This document shows, piece by piece, positions 23,968 through 31,836 of a DNA stretch of 39,220 nt. The stretch is from CAZDDW01 sp964480695. Lineage in GTDB: Bacteria > Patescibacteriota > Patescibacteriia > UBA9934 > CAZDDW01. The stretch spans positions 1 through 39,220 of the forward strand of contig CAYZPO010000002.1 of assembly GCA_964480695.1 (NCBI GenBank). Direction: 5' to 3'. The stretch's first letter is position 1. Every line of letters begins with the position of its first letter. The notes below the pieces were generated by a model. The model was not told where the DNA came from and did no database searches. It saw only the letters and a list, made by a program, of their open reading frames with translations. The translations under genes were made by a program, and so were the position numbers.

Positions 23968-25319
23968 AGTTATCTTTTCATGGCGCAGCAAGAGGAGTAA
24001 CAGGATCCTGTTTCCTGCTTGAAACCGACTCTGGTCGGTTGCTTTTTGATTGTGGGATGTTTCAGGGGCGTAAATTTGCTGAAGAGCGTAACGCTGAGAA
24101 TTTTGGTTTTGATCCAAGTCAGGTCGACGCGGTTTTTATTTCTCACGCCCACACTGATCATACTGGTCGACTTCCGAAGTTAGTTCATGATGGATTCCAC
24201 GGACCGATCTACATGACTCCACCAACACGGCCGCTGACACGTTTGATCCTTGAGGATTCGTATCACATCATGAAAGAGAACTACAAGCGCGAGAAAGAAA
24301 AGATGCTATACGATGAGGAAGACGTGGACACGGTAATGAAACTGACCAATCCTGTGAACTATCATCATGTGATCGAGCCGATTCCTGGAGTGACTGTGAT
24401 GTTTCATGATGCTGGACACATTCTTGGATCCGCTTATATCACGGTCGATGTGGAAGGGAAGCGACTCTTATTCTCAGGTGACTTGGGTAACAGCGAGACC
24501 CCAATTCTGCCAGATCCAGAAGGGATTTCTAGTTGCGACATTTTGGTCACAGAAACGACTTATGGGAACCGGATTCATGAGGCCCCTGAAGAAAGACAGA
24601 TAAAACTTAAGGAAGCGCTAGAGCGCACGATTCGACGTAAGGGTGTATTGATGATTCCGTCATTTTCTGTTGAGAGAACGCAGGAGCTATTGTTCGAACT
24701 AGACCAGATTTTACTCAAAGACATCAAGACCAACATTCCGATCTTTTTAGACAGTCCATTGTCGATCAAGGCCACGGCAGTGTATCGACACTATCAGAAT
24801 TATCTGCGCTTTAACGCTTCGATTTTGGAAGAGCCGGATCGAGATTTCTTTACTTTTCCAAATTTGCGCGAGACTTTAACTCGTGAAGAATCAATGCAGA
24901 TCAACGATGTCCCTGGACCAAAGATCGTTATTGCTGGTTCTGGAATGATGCACGGTGGTCGGATCATGCACCATCTGATTCGTTATTTACCAAGTGCGGA
25001 CAGCCATTTGTTGATTATTGGATACCAGGTCGAAGGGACGCTGGGGCGTCGATTGTTTGATGGGAAGAAGCAAGTTCGAATTTATGGTCATGATCTTTTT
25101 GTACAGGCCCATGTATCAGCCATCGGAGCGTTTTCGGCTCATGCTGATCAACAACAGCTGACTCACTGGCTTAAGAATCAGGAAGAAGGTGGTTTACCGA
25201 AAAAAATATTCCTGGTCCATGGGGACGAGGAAGTGAAACAGGAGTTTGCTGGATTTCTTAAGCACGAAGTTGACACTGAGATCATAATCCCAGAATTCGG
25301 TTCAGTCCATGAACTCTAA
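23964..25319 (+). CDS. beta-CASP metallo-beta-lactamase-fold ribonuclease
   Basis: This 451-residue protein carries the metal motif H61-A-H63-T-D65-H66, then a His in DAGHILGSAY and an Asp in FSGDLGN. The beta-CASP insertion has VMIPSFSVERTQELLFEL-like sequence, and the C-terminal region has SAHADQ and IFLVHGDEE, as in YSH1/CPSF-73-like RNases. It is a likely Zn-dependent endo- or 5'-3' exoribonuclease for RNA processing. It is coupled to VKOR by a 4-bp overlap, though no functional link is evident. Its 3' end overlaps the convergent FecR-like gene by 18 bp. Confidence 0.9.
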   Translation: MKLSFHGAARGVTGSCFLLETDSGRLLFDCGMFQGRKFAEERNAENFGFDPSQVDAVFISHAHTDHTGRLPKLVHDGFHGPIYMTPPTRPLTRLILEDSYHIMKENYKREKEKMLYDEEDVDTVMKLTNPVNYHHVIEPIPGVTVMFHDAGHILGSAYITVDVEGKRLLFSGDLGNSETPILPDPEGISSCDILVTETTYGNRIHEAPEERQIKLKEALERTIRRKGVLMIPSFSVERTQELLFELDQILLKDIKTNIPIFLDSPLSIKATAVYRHYQNYLRFNASILEEPDRDFFTFPNLRETLTREESMQINDVPGPKIVIAGSGMMHGGRIMHHLIRYLPSADSHLLIIGYQVEGTLGRRLFDGKKQVRIYGHDLFVQAHVSAIGAFSAHADQQQLTHWLKNQEEGGLPKKIFLVHGDEEVKQEFAGFLKHEVDTEIIIPEFGSVHEL

Positions 25320-25895
25320 ATAAAATTCTTCTGCAGCGCTGCCAGGGATGGCAAAGTCAAAATATTCTAAGGTGTACGGTTCGATTTCGAGTACATCGAT
25401 CGGGTTACTAGTGACCCGGTCTTTTTCGTTGACACTAAATTCGACCTCAGTGTTGTTAAACGGGATGATCGACAACGTATCACGGAAGTCATAGTAGACA
25501 AAGGAGACTTGTCCGCGTTCAAGTAGTTCGGTTCGGACCATTTTAGAGCGGACTTTGATTGTCAGGTCGCTCGCTGCTGTGCTGTCGAGATGTAGTCGAC
25601 CGCGATGTAGAAAAAGTTCAAGCTCCTCGTTGTTAGTACGAATAATTTCCAGATCCGTGTTTTCGTCCAGAGCCAATTGCACGTTGCTTACCGAAGCTTT
25701 AAGTCGCTCAGACGTTGCGGTTGAGATCGTTTCGCCACGACGTATCAGCTCGCCAGTTTCTTCGATCACGATATCTATGCTCGGTTGATAACCATCGCCT
25801 CCAGCCCAGGTAAAACCAAAGCGCTGGCCGATGAGCAAAGTCACAGCTAAAACAGTACAGACCAGAATGAGAGTTAAGAGTAAATAAAACCGCAT
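25302..25895 (-). CDS. membrane-anchored FecR-like domain protein
   Basis: I start it at the ATG one base after the era stop (TAATATG), giving 197 residues; a longer reading to 25928 would overlap era. Residues 1-23 form a hydrophobic anchor. A segment VQLALDENTDLEIIR followed by LHRGRLHLD and a beta-rich stretch ending GQVSFVYYDF resembles the FecR domain, a periplasmic/extracellular beta fold. No sigma factor or TonB receptor is nearby, so the classical FecR signalling role is not supported. It is the last gene of the methyltransferase-era operon. Confidence 0.6.
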   Translation of the reverse strand: MRFYLLLTLILVCTVLAVTLLIGQRFGFTWAGGDGYQPSIDIVIEETGELIRRGETISTATSERLKASVSNVQLALDENTDLEIIRTNNEELELFLHRGRLHLDSTAASDLTIKVRSKMVRTELLERGQVSFVYYDFRDTLSIIPFNNTEVEFSVNEKDRVTSNPIDVLEIEPYTLEYFDFAIPGSAAEEFYLEFMD

Positions 25896-25896
25896 A

Positions 25897-26739
25897 TTAT
25901 TCAAAACGTTCAAGCCAATGTTTGTCAACTTCGACTTGGAGGTCCAAGAATATTTTTTTGCCCATCACTGCCTCCAGTTCTTTGCGAGCTGACTGGCCAA
26001 CTTCTTTTACTCCGCGAGCACCCTTACCGATGATCATTCGTTTGTGGCGTTCGTCCAAAGTAAGAATTCGAGCTGTGATATGAATCATATCTTCACGATC
26101 CTCGATCTCGTCAACCTCAACGTGAGTCTGGTAAGGAAGTTCTTGACGCAAGCGCAGGAACAACTTTTCGCGAATTAGTTCAGCAATCCAAAAGTCGTTA
26201 GGTAAATTAGTGAGCTGACCTTCTGGGTAATACAGTTCTCCCTCGGATAGCCGTTCAAAAATTTGGTTCTTAAGTTCACCCATGTGGGTTCCATTAAGTG
26301 CTGACACTTCAAGCGTCTCATCAAACTGATCAGTTAAGTCACGATAGTGCTCGTGATATGGCCGACGTTTTTTATCAATTTTGTTTATCACTAAGATCTT
26401 CGGGATTTCAAGGTCTGCGACTAAGCGTAACGTTTGCTTTTCTTCATCACCAATCGAACGGGTCGGGTCAACAACGTAAAGAATAACATCAATATCTTTG
26501 AGTGACTCTTTGACTTTATTGATCAGTTTTTTTGTTAGCTTGTCTTTTTTTTGAAGGACTCCTGGGGTGTCAACAAAAACGATCTGACCCCGCTCTTCAG
26601 TCAGAACGCCATGAATGTTATGTCGAGTTGTTTGCGCCTTAGGAGTGGTAATAGCAATCTTGGAACCAACCAAAGCATTAAGCAAGGTTGACTTGCCAAC
26701 ATTTGATCGTCCAATTAAAACTGCAAATCCTGATTTCAT
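25897..26739 (-). CDS. era: GTPase Era
   Basis: This 280-residue protein has G1 GRSNVGKST (residues 10-18), G3 DTPG, G4 NKID, and a C-terminal KH domain with MIIGKGARGVKEVG. It binds the 3' end of 16S rRNA and helps mature the small ribosomal subunit. The start overlaps the stop of the methyltransferase gene (ATGA), so the two are coupled. The N-terminus is short, beginning with the G1 strand, as usual for Era. Confidence 0.95.
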   Translation of the reverse strand: MKSGFAVLIGRSNVGKSTLLNALVGSKIAITTPKAQTTRHNIHGVLTEERGQIVFVDTPGVLQKKDKLTKKLINKVKESLKDIDVILYVVDPTRSIGDEEKQTLRLVADLEIPKILVINKIDKKRRPYHEHYRDLTDQFDETLEVSALNGTHMGELKNQIFERLSEGELYYPEGQLTNLPNDFWIAELIREKLFLRLRQELPYQTHVEVDEIEDREDMIHITARILTLDERHKRMIIGKGARGVKEVGQSARKELEAVMGKKIFLDLQVEVDKHWLERFE

Positions 26740-27848
26740 AATTTTTCTAAAAGAGTTACTAATTCAACGTGAGGAGTGTGAGGAAACAGATCCAGGGCTT
26801 TGGCTCGAGTGACTTTGTAATGTCGCGACAGGGCCGGGAGTTCTTTGATAAAGCGTTCGTGGTTGCACGAGACATAAACAATGCGTTCTGGTAGAGCTTC
26901 TCGTAGCGTGTCCAAGACCTTATAGTTCATGCCTGCTCGCGGAGGATCCAAGATGACCACATCCGGTTTCTCTCCAGTCCAATCGAATTTTTCAGCCTCA
27001 GATACATGATACTCTACATTATCGATCTTGTTGAGTTCTGCGTTTTGTCGAGCTCCTTTGATAGCAGCTGGCTCGAGTTCAATCCCGATCGCTTTTTTAC
27101 AATCTTGAGCCAGGGCGATTGAAAAGAAACCAGCCCCGCAGTACAGATCCAGAAGCGTTTTGTCTGAGAGATCACCACAAAATTCTTGGATCGTGTCCTG
27201 TAACTTCGCGGCCATGACTGAGTTAGTTTGGAAAAACGAATTTGGATGAATGCGATAAGAAAAGCCATTAATCGTTTCCGTAATCCAGGGATCGCCTTTG
27301 ACCGGAATAATCGTTCCGGCCCGTGACACGTCAGTCGGTTGATCGTTGATTCCGATTACGATCGAGGTTGCTAGATCAGTTAGGTCAGTTTTCAGTTTGT
27401 CAGTTTTCAGTTCTCCGTTGTTCTCGCTCACTAGCACCATCACCATTCGCTCGTCCGTATTCTTTCCTTCGCGGATCACGCAGTATCGGAACACTCCCTG
27501 TTTCTTTTTCTGATCCCAAAACGGTAGGCCAGTGGTTCGGGCCCACTCACGGACGCGACGTAATACCTCGACTCCATCTTTTGAGAGCAGATAGCATTCA
27601 TCAAGATCCACAACCTGATCCCAAGAACCAACTGCTTTCAGTCCCAGCATATCAGGTTGACCAAAGGCGTAATCCATGCGATTGCGGTAATGTAGAGGTT
27701 CAGAACATGGTTCGACACGGTCGATCGGAATGACACCCTTTAGGGTGTTATTTATGGCTTCAAGTTTCTGCTTCAACTGCACCTTATATTCCAAATCAAA
27801 CCAAGGACAGCCGCCACATTTACCCCCATTTGGACAATCTAGTTTCAT
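26736..27848 (-). CDS. RNA m5U methyltransferase, RlmC/RlmD/TrmA family
   Basis: This 370-residue protein has an N-terminal Fe-S cluster motif (C5, C11, C14, then a later Cys in ECYLL) and no TRAM domain. The SAM domain has HPNSFFQTN, DLYCGAGFFSIALA, DPPRAGM and the nucleophile motif VYVSCNHERF. It methylates C5 of a uridine in rRNA or tRNA; the exact target cannot be told. Two oddities are visible. A TAAA-loop hairpin repeat is translated in frame around residue 36 (NTLKGVI), and a 15-bp tandem duplication near residue 150 gives the repeated LKTDKLKTD. Confidence 0.88.
   Translation of the reverse strand: MKLDCPNGGKCGGCPWFDLEYKVQLKQKLEAINNTLKGVIPIDRVEPCSEPLHYRNRMDYAFGQPDMLGLKAVGSWDQVVDLDECYLLSKDGVEVLRRVREWARTTGLPFWDQKKKQGVFRYCVIREGKNTDERMVMVLVSENNGELKTDKLKTDLTDLATSIVIGINDQPTDVSRAGTIIPVKGDPWITETINGFSYRIHPNSFFQTNSVMAAKLQDTIQEFCGDLSDKTLLDLYCGAGFFSIALAQDCKKAIGIELEPAAIKGARQNAELNKIDNVEYHVSEAEKFDWTGEKPDVVILDPPRAGMNYKVLDTLREALPERIVYVSCNHERFIKELPALSRHYKVTRAKALDLFPHTPHVELVTLLEKL
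27384..27413 (-). repeat. 15-bp tandem duplication in the methyltransferase gene
   Basis: GTCAGTTTTCAGTTT is followed directly by GTCAGTTTTCAGTTC (+ strand). Being a multiple of three, it keeps the frame and codes for a charged stretch between two strands of the central domain. Confidence 0.7.
27727..27750 (-). repeat. TAAA-loop hairpin repeat, copy d (inside a gene)
   Basis: Read on the - strand: TAACACCC-TAAA-GGGTGTCATTCC, with stem ACACCC/GGGTGT. It lies wholly inside the methyltransferase coding sequence and is read as protein without disturbing the frame. Confidence 0.75.
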
Positions 27849-27855
27849 AACGGAG

Positions 27856-27871
27856 CTTATGGTACCATAAG
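27856..27871. promoter_or_regulatory. 16-bp palindrome in the divergent intergenic gap
   Basis: CTTATGGT/ACCATAAG lies in the 29-bp gap between the methyltransferase and the GT2 gene. Each half contains TATGGT, a possible -10 on its strand, so divergent promoters may share this site. No good -35 was seen at the right distance. Confidence 0.4.
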
Positions 27872-27877
27872 AGGCGT

Positions 27878-28588
27878 ATGCTTTCCATTGTTATTATTAC
27901 CAAAAATGAGGAGGAGAATTTGCCTAAATTATTAGCCTCGATCAAGGGGCAGACGGTTCAGCCCAAGGAAATCATTGTGGCTGACGCTAAGTCCGAGGAC
28001 AAGACGCGCGAGATTGCTCGTAAACATGGGTGCAAGGTTGTCGAAGGTGGACTACCAAGTGTTGGACGCAATATGGGAGCTAAGGTAGCGACTCAGGAAT
28101 ATGTTTTGTTCTTTGACGCTGATGTGCAGTTGTTTGAAACTGATTTGTTAGATAAGAGTTTGCGTGAGATGAAGAAACGTAAACTCGATTTTGGAACATT
28201 TGATGTTAAGCCACTTGACGGAGGCATTGTTGATGAGATTCTTCATTGGTTATACAACAAGTATGTGCGTTTGATCGCACCGTTACACCAGCACGCAGCT
28301 GGTTTTTGTATTTTGGTGCGTCGGGATTTTCATGAACGGGTTGGTGGGTTTGATCAGAAGATTACTTTTTGTGAGGATCATGAGTATGCTGTGCGTGCCA
28401 ACAAAGCTGGTCGGTATGGCATCTTGTCACCAGCGGTTCACACTTCAGTTCGCCGCTTTGATCGCGATGGACGATTGAACATTGCTATCAAGTATATTAT
28501 GGCTGAGCTCCACTTTTGGTTCAAAGGCCCGATTTATGGTGATAAGTTTAATTACACCTTTGAACATGAAAAGAAGAAAAAGAAGTAA
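27878..28588 (+). CDS. family 2 glycosyltransferase
   Basis: This 236-residue GT-A enzyme has LSIVIITKNEEENLPKLL at the N-terminus, GRNMGAK, the metal site FFDADV (the DxD equivalent, about residues 86-91), and the later acceptor region FCEDHEYAVRANKAG with the catalytic acid. The C-terminus has no strong membrane helix and ends in a Lys run. It would transfer a sugar from a nucleotide donor to a surface glycan or lipid. It is the first gene of a + strand run and lies 2 bp before the PEP-mobile-domain gene. Confidence 0.88.
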   Translation: MLSIVIITKNEEENLPKLLASIKGQTVQPKEIIVADAKSEDKTREIARKHGCKVVEGGLPSVGRNMGAKVATQEYVLFFDADVQLFETDLLDKSLREMKKRKLDFGTFDVKPLDGGIVDEILHWLYNKYVRLIAPLHQHAAGFCILVRRDFHERVGGFDQKITFCEDHEYAVRANKAGRYGILSPAVHTSVRRFDRDGRLNIAIKYIMAELHFWFKGPIYGDKFNYTFEHEKKKKK

Positions 28589-28590
28589 CT

Positions 28591-29685
28591 ATGAGTGACC
28601 AGGATGAAAAGATAAAAGACCTATATTTAAAACAGATTTCTCTTTCTGAATGGTTTGAAGATATTGATCACCCAGAACTCGAAAAACTACGTGTTGAAGA
28701 TAATGAAAAAAGAGAACGTTTACGCAGGCTGAATGAAATTATTGGCCTGCCTTTTGATCGACCAGTTAAGTTTTCATCAGACGATGTGGTTAGTCGCTCG
28801 CCTGAGTTTGAAAAGCACCTTCAAGAACACGGTGGTGAGTTGTGCGCGATGCGATTGATCCCGATCACCCCAGGGGTACCAAAGCTCCGCATGCGTGGTT
28901 ACTCAGTTGAAAGGGTGGTTCGAGAATGGTTTCCAGAACAAAAGATCAACTCGCCAGATTATCGAGTTGAGTTTATTCCGCATTCAGCGAATAATGATTG
29001 GTCAACTATTTTCGTGATTAATCAGCATGGAACTTTTGGTGAAATTATTTCCGGCGGACACTATAATTTGACCCAGGGTCTATATAAAGAGAACCAGCCG
29101 ATAATTTTTGAAAGTGATTTTGAATCACTGACACTTTCGGAAAATAATCCAGCGGCAAAACAGCACCTCAACGAATTAATTGAAAAATTAAAAGTGTCTG
29201 ATCAACAAGTTCAGCAAAAGTTGAATCAAGAGCTCGGGGCAGAGTTTGCTAATGATTATTTGTGTGGTTATTTTGAATCCGTCCATTCCGAATATGGGAT
29301 TTGGTACGTTGATTACAATCGGATTCTCGGTCAGATGTATTCTGATTTTAAAGTTACCACTGCTTCAGGTACGGGTTTATCAGGTAGTGTCGGAGCACCA
29401 GGTGTTTTTAAAGGACGAGTGCGAATTGTGGCCGATCCGAAGGGAGTGGAGCTAACTAGCGATGAGATCCTGGTATGTGACATGACCACGCCAGATTATG
29501 TACCGTTGATGAAGCAGGCCGGAGCGATTGTAACTGACCGAGGTGGTATTCTGTGTCACGCCGCGATCATTGCTCGAGAGCTTGGCAAACCATGTTTGAT
29601 CGGGACAGGTTCAGCAACGGAAGAGCTGAATGATAGTGATCTAGTAACAGTTGACGCTGATAATGGAGAGATTAGATATGAGTAA
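28591..29685 (+). CDS. PEP-utilizing mobile-domain protein, PEP synthase-like
   Basis: The protein has 364 residues. The C-terminal 110 residues are a PEP-utilizer swivelling His domain: SGSVGAPGVFKGRVRIV, then VTDRGGILCH323AAIIARELGKPCLIG. This matches the PpsA phospho-His segment (GGRTCHAAIIARELG) except that the usual Thr two before the His is Leu. The N-terminal 250 residues include WSTIFVINQHGTFGEIISGG, reminiscent of the end of the PEP synthase ATP-grasp domain, but the full nucleotide-binding domain is not evident. The PEP-binding TIM barrel is missing. It may be a phosphotransfer relic or a protein with a new role. It is coupled to the next gene by an 8-bp overlap. Confidence 0.7.
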   Translation: MSDQDEKIKDLYLKQISLSEWFEDIDHPELEKLRVEDNEKRERLRRLNEIIGLPFDRPVKFSSDDVVSRSPEFEKHLQEHGGELCAMRLIPITPGVPKLRMRGYSVERVVREWFPEQKINSPDYRVEFIPHSANNDWSTIFVINQHGTFGEIISGGHYNLTQGLYKENQPIIFESDFESLTLSENNPAAKQHLNELIEKLKVSDQQVQQKLNQELGAEFANDYLCGYFESVHSEYGIWYVDYNRILGQMYSDFKVTTASGTGLSGSVGAPGVFKGRVRIVADPKGVELTSDEILVCDMTTPDYVPLMKQAGAIVTDRGGILCHAAIIARELGKPCLIGTGSATEELNDSDLVTVDADNGEIRYE

Positions 29686-30208
29686 GATTGAAGTCGAAGT
29701 GCAAAGTTTTATTTCCCAGGAGCGGTATGAAGAGCTGGTGGCTTGGTTTCGGGATAACGCTGAATTGATTAAACAAGACTCGCAAGAGACTTATTATTTT
29801 GATAGTAAAGCTGACTTGCGAATTCAACGTTATGGTTCAGGAGCAAAGTTATGGCTTAAGAGTGGTGGACCTCACGATCAGATCCGTGAAGAAATAGAAT
29901 TTCATTTTGAACGAGATCAGTTTGGTGATCTACAGAAATTTTGTCAGGCTCTTGGACACCAGGTTGAAATCAAATGGTCCCGCGACCGGCAGCAGTTTGA
30001 TTGGGAAGGAATCAAGGTATGCCTCGACCACACTCGCGGGTATGGGTATATTATTGAGATGGAAAAGGTGTGTTCTGAGGAAGACAAGGAACAGGTGCTG
30101 GAGATGCTGCTGAATAAATTCGACGAGCTAGGTATCACAGTCACTCCACAAGAGGAGTTTGAAGAAAAATTTAAAGAATATAAAAATAACTGGCAGGAGT
30201 TGGTATGA
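29678..30208 (+). CDS. CYTH-domain (triphosphate tunnel metalloenzyme) protein
   Basis: I start it at ATG 29678 (MSKIEVEVQ), 176 residues, because the strand-1 motif ExExx sits at the N-terminus as in CYTH proteins; an upstream in-frame ATG at 29651 would only extend into the previous gene. Further motifs are LRIQ, KLWLKSG, REEIEF, KWSRDRQQF and YIIEMEK, the alternating charged strands of the tunnel. The family includes class IV adenylate cyclases, thiamine triphosphatases and inorganic triphosphatases. The usual Lys of ExExK is Gln here. The substrate is unknown. It overlaps the next gene by 4 bp. Confidence 0.8.
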   Translation: MSKIEVEVQSFISQERYEELVAWFRDNAELIKQDSQETYYFDSKADLRIQRYGSGAKLWLKSGGPHDQIREEIEFHFERDQFGDLQKFCQALGHQVEIKWSRDRQQFDWEGIKVCLDHTRGYGYIIEMEKVCSEEDKEQVLEMLLNKFDELGITVTPQEEFEEKFKEYKNNWQELV

Positions 30209-30627
30209 AGCTTTGGATTGCGTATAAGATGCGGGGGACTGATTTTGATCAGGTCAAAAAAGATCTTCGAGAACTACTAAAGCTGATCGAAGCCAAGGGT
30301 CATGAAACCAGGATCATGATTCGTGATATTCAGGACTGGGATCCGGACAGCATGCCCATGGATCAACTGGTGCACCGGGCGCACGAGGAAATGGAGCAAT
30401 GTGATGCTTGTTTGTGTATTTATCCAACCGATGAGCCGAGCGAGGGACGCGGTTGGGAAGGTGGATATTTTCGTGGGTGCGGCAAACCGACGATTATGGC
30501 GATCCATAAATCAATTACCAACGGTTATAACGAGGCTCTGTACTGCAAGAACCCAGCTTGTGCTGATTGTCCGGTTACCCCTGTGATCCGTTATGAAACT
30601 TTCCAAGATATCGCTGATGCTTTTTAG
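30205..30627 (+). CDS. nucleoside 2-deoxyribosyltransferase-like protein
   Basis: This 140-residue protein has an N-terminal MKLWIAYKM strand, a central CDACLCIYPTDEPSEGRGWEGGYFRGCGKPTIM segment matching the family's pattern of an Asp-containing strand followed by G-x-WE-x-GY, and a Cys-rich C-terminal part (CKNPACADCP). The family cleaves or exchanges the glycosidic bond of (deoxy)nucleosides or relatives. The Glu in WEGGY is the likely nucleophile. The Cys cluster is unusual and could bind metal. It is the last gene of the GT2-PEP-CYTH run. Confidence 0.65.
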   Translation: MKLWIAYKMRGTDFDQVKKDLRELLKLIEAKGHETRIMIRDIQDWDPDSMPMDQLVHRAHEEMEQCDACLCIYPTDEPSEGRGWEGGYFRGCGKPTIMAIHKSITNGYNEALYCKNPACADCPVTPVIRYETFQDIADAF

Positions 30628-30653
30628 ACCCAAAGATAAATTTGTGTTAAAAT
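30625..30653 (+). promoter_or_regulatory. promoter of the TSP3/PKD surface protein
   Basis: TAGACC (30625-30630, overlapping the previous stop codon), 17-bp spacer, TAAAAT (30648-30653). The ATG is 9 bp beyond, so the mRNA is nearly leaderless. Confidence 0.5.
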
Positions 30654-30662
30654 AAGCTTAGT

Positions 30663-31808
30663 ATGAGGTGGATTTTATCCACAATTTTCGTGCTAGTATT
30701 AGCTCCGCTGTCCGTACAAGCTGCCACAGCGGATCTTTCAATTACAGCATCAGACATCACTTTTTCTAAGGACACGCTTATTGTAGGTGACAGCATCCGA
30801 ATTTATGCACAGGTGCGCAATGTTGGTGATACGGACGTAACCGGCTATGTTTCTTTTTTCCAAAGCGATGTACCGATCGGAGATTCTCAAGTTGTTTCGG
30901 TTCGTGCTGGCGGTCATGCGGACGAGGTTTATGTTGATTTCGTAGTTCCGTCAGGTGATTTTAATGTCCTGGCACAGATTCGGGGAACAGATCCGCAGGA
31001 CACAAATTCCGCTAACGACGAAGCTTTGAGTACGATGTATCATCCAATCTATGATGATGACAATGATGGAATTGAAAATGATGAAGACAACTGTCCAAAT
31101 GTAGCTAACGCATCACAAACCGATTCTGATGGCGATGGGTCTGGGGACGCTTGTGACAACGATGATGATAATGATCAGTTAACTGATGATCAGGAAGAAG
31201 ATTTGGGAACCGACCCAACCGATTCAGATACCGATGATGACGGGACAAATGACGCTGACGATGCGTATCCAACTGACCCTGAACAACAGACGATTGTGGT
31301 TCCGGCTACAGAGCCAGAGACAACAACCGTGGTCGAGAGTGAAACTCAGGAATCGACTTCAGAAACAACTTCTGAAGCAGAAGTATCAGAAAACCAGACA
31401 ACCAGTCAACTAGACAACCTAGAAAACTCCTCTTCCGAATCCCCAACACGCCGTTCACTTCACGTTTCACCAAACGCGGCCTTTACTTATGAACAAACGA
31501 ATTGGAACACTTATCTTTTCCGTGCCCAGGTTCCAGTTGATGCTGGTTACGAAATCGAATGGGATTTCGGTGACGGAGTTACTTCGACTCGGTACGAAGT
31601 CGAGCATGTTTATCATGGTTACACAGATTACCTGGTCACCTTGCGTGTGACTGATCCAACCGCTCGTGTCTCGCATGACGCTGCCACAGTCGGAGTATCT
31701 TTCTTCAATCTACATAATCGCCTGATCCAGACTTTAATTGCCATTTTAGTGATTGTTCTGATATCGTCGATCTCAGTTTTCGTTCGCTCGCGGTCTTCTC
31801 GGGCTTAA
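30663..31808 (+). CDS. cell-surface protein with CARDB-like, TSP3 and PKD domains
   Basis: This 381-residue protein starts with a signal peptide ending near VQAATA (residue 22). In order: a CARDB-like beta domain (about 25-120), Asp-rich thrombospondin type 3 Ca2+ repeats (about 130-205, with DNCPNV and GDACDND), a Thr/Glu/Ser linker, a PKD domain (about 265-350, with WDFGDG and EVEHVYHGYTDYLVTLRVTD) and a C-terminal membrane helix (about 353-374) followed by a basic tail. It is anchored with its body outside. It shares the Ca2+-loop style of the giant protein. murJ follows after the 32-bp repeat. Confidence 0.85.
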   Translation: MRWILSTIFVLVLAPLSVQAATADLSITASDITFSKDTLIVGDSIRIYAQVRNVGDTDVTGYVSFFQSDVPIGDSQVVSVRAGGHADEVYVDFVVPSGDFNVLAQIRGTDPQDTNSANDEALSTMYHPIYDDDNDGIENDEDNCPNVANASQTDSDGDGSGDACDNDDDNDQLTDDQEEDLGTDPTDSDTDDDGTNDADDAYPTDPEQQTIVVPATEPETTTVVESETQESTSETTSEAEVSENQTTSQLDNLENSSSESPTRRSLHVSPNAAFTYEQTNWNTYLFRAQVPVDAGYEIEWDFGDGVTSTRYEVEHVYHGYTDYLVTLRVTDPTARVSHDAATVGVSFFNLHNRLIQTLIAILVIVLISSISVFVRSRSSRA

Positions 31809-31834
31809 AATCAGATATCAAGACCTGACCCCCT
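31803..31834 (-). repeat. 32-bp inverted repeat, copy 2
   Basis: Exact reverse complement of 15687-15718. It overlaps the stop codon region of the surface protein (TAA at 31806-31808) and ends 2 bp before the murJ start codon. Confidence 0.85.
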
Positions 31835-31836
31835 CC

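Noticed and set aside
25896..25928. Longer N-terminus for the FecR-like protein
   Set aside because: It would overlap the end of era; the ATG right after the era stop puts the membrane helix at the N-terminus.
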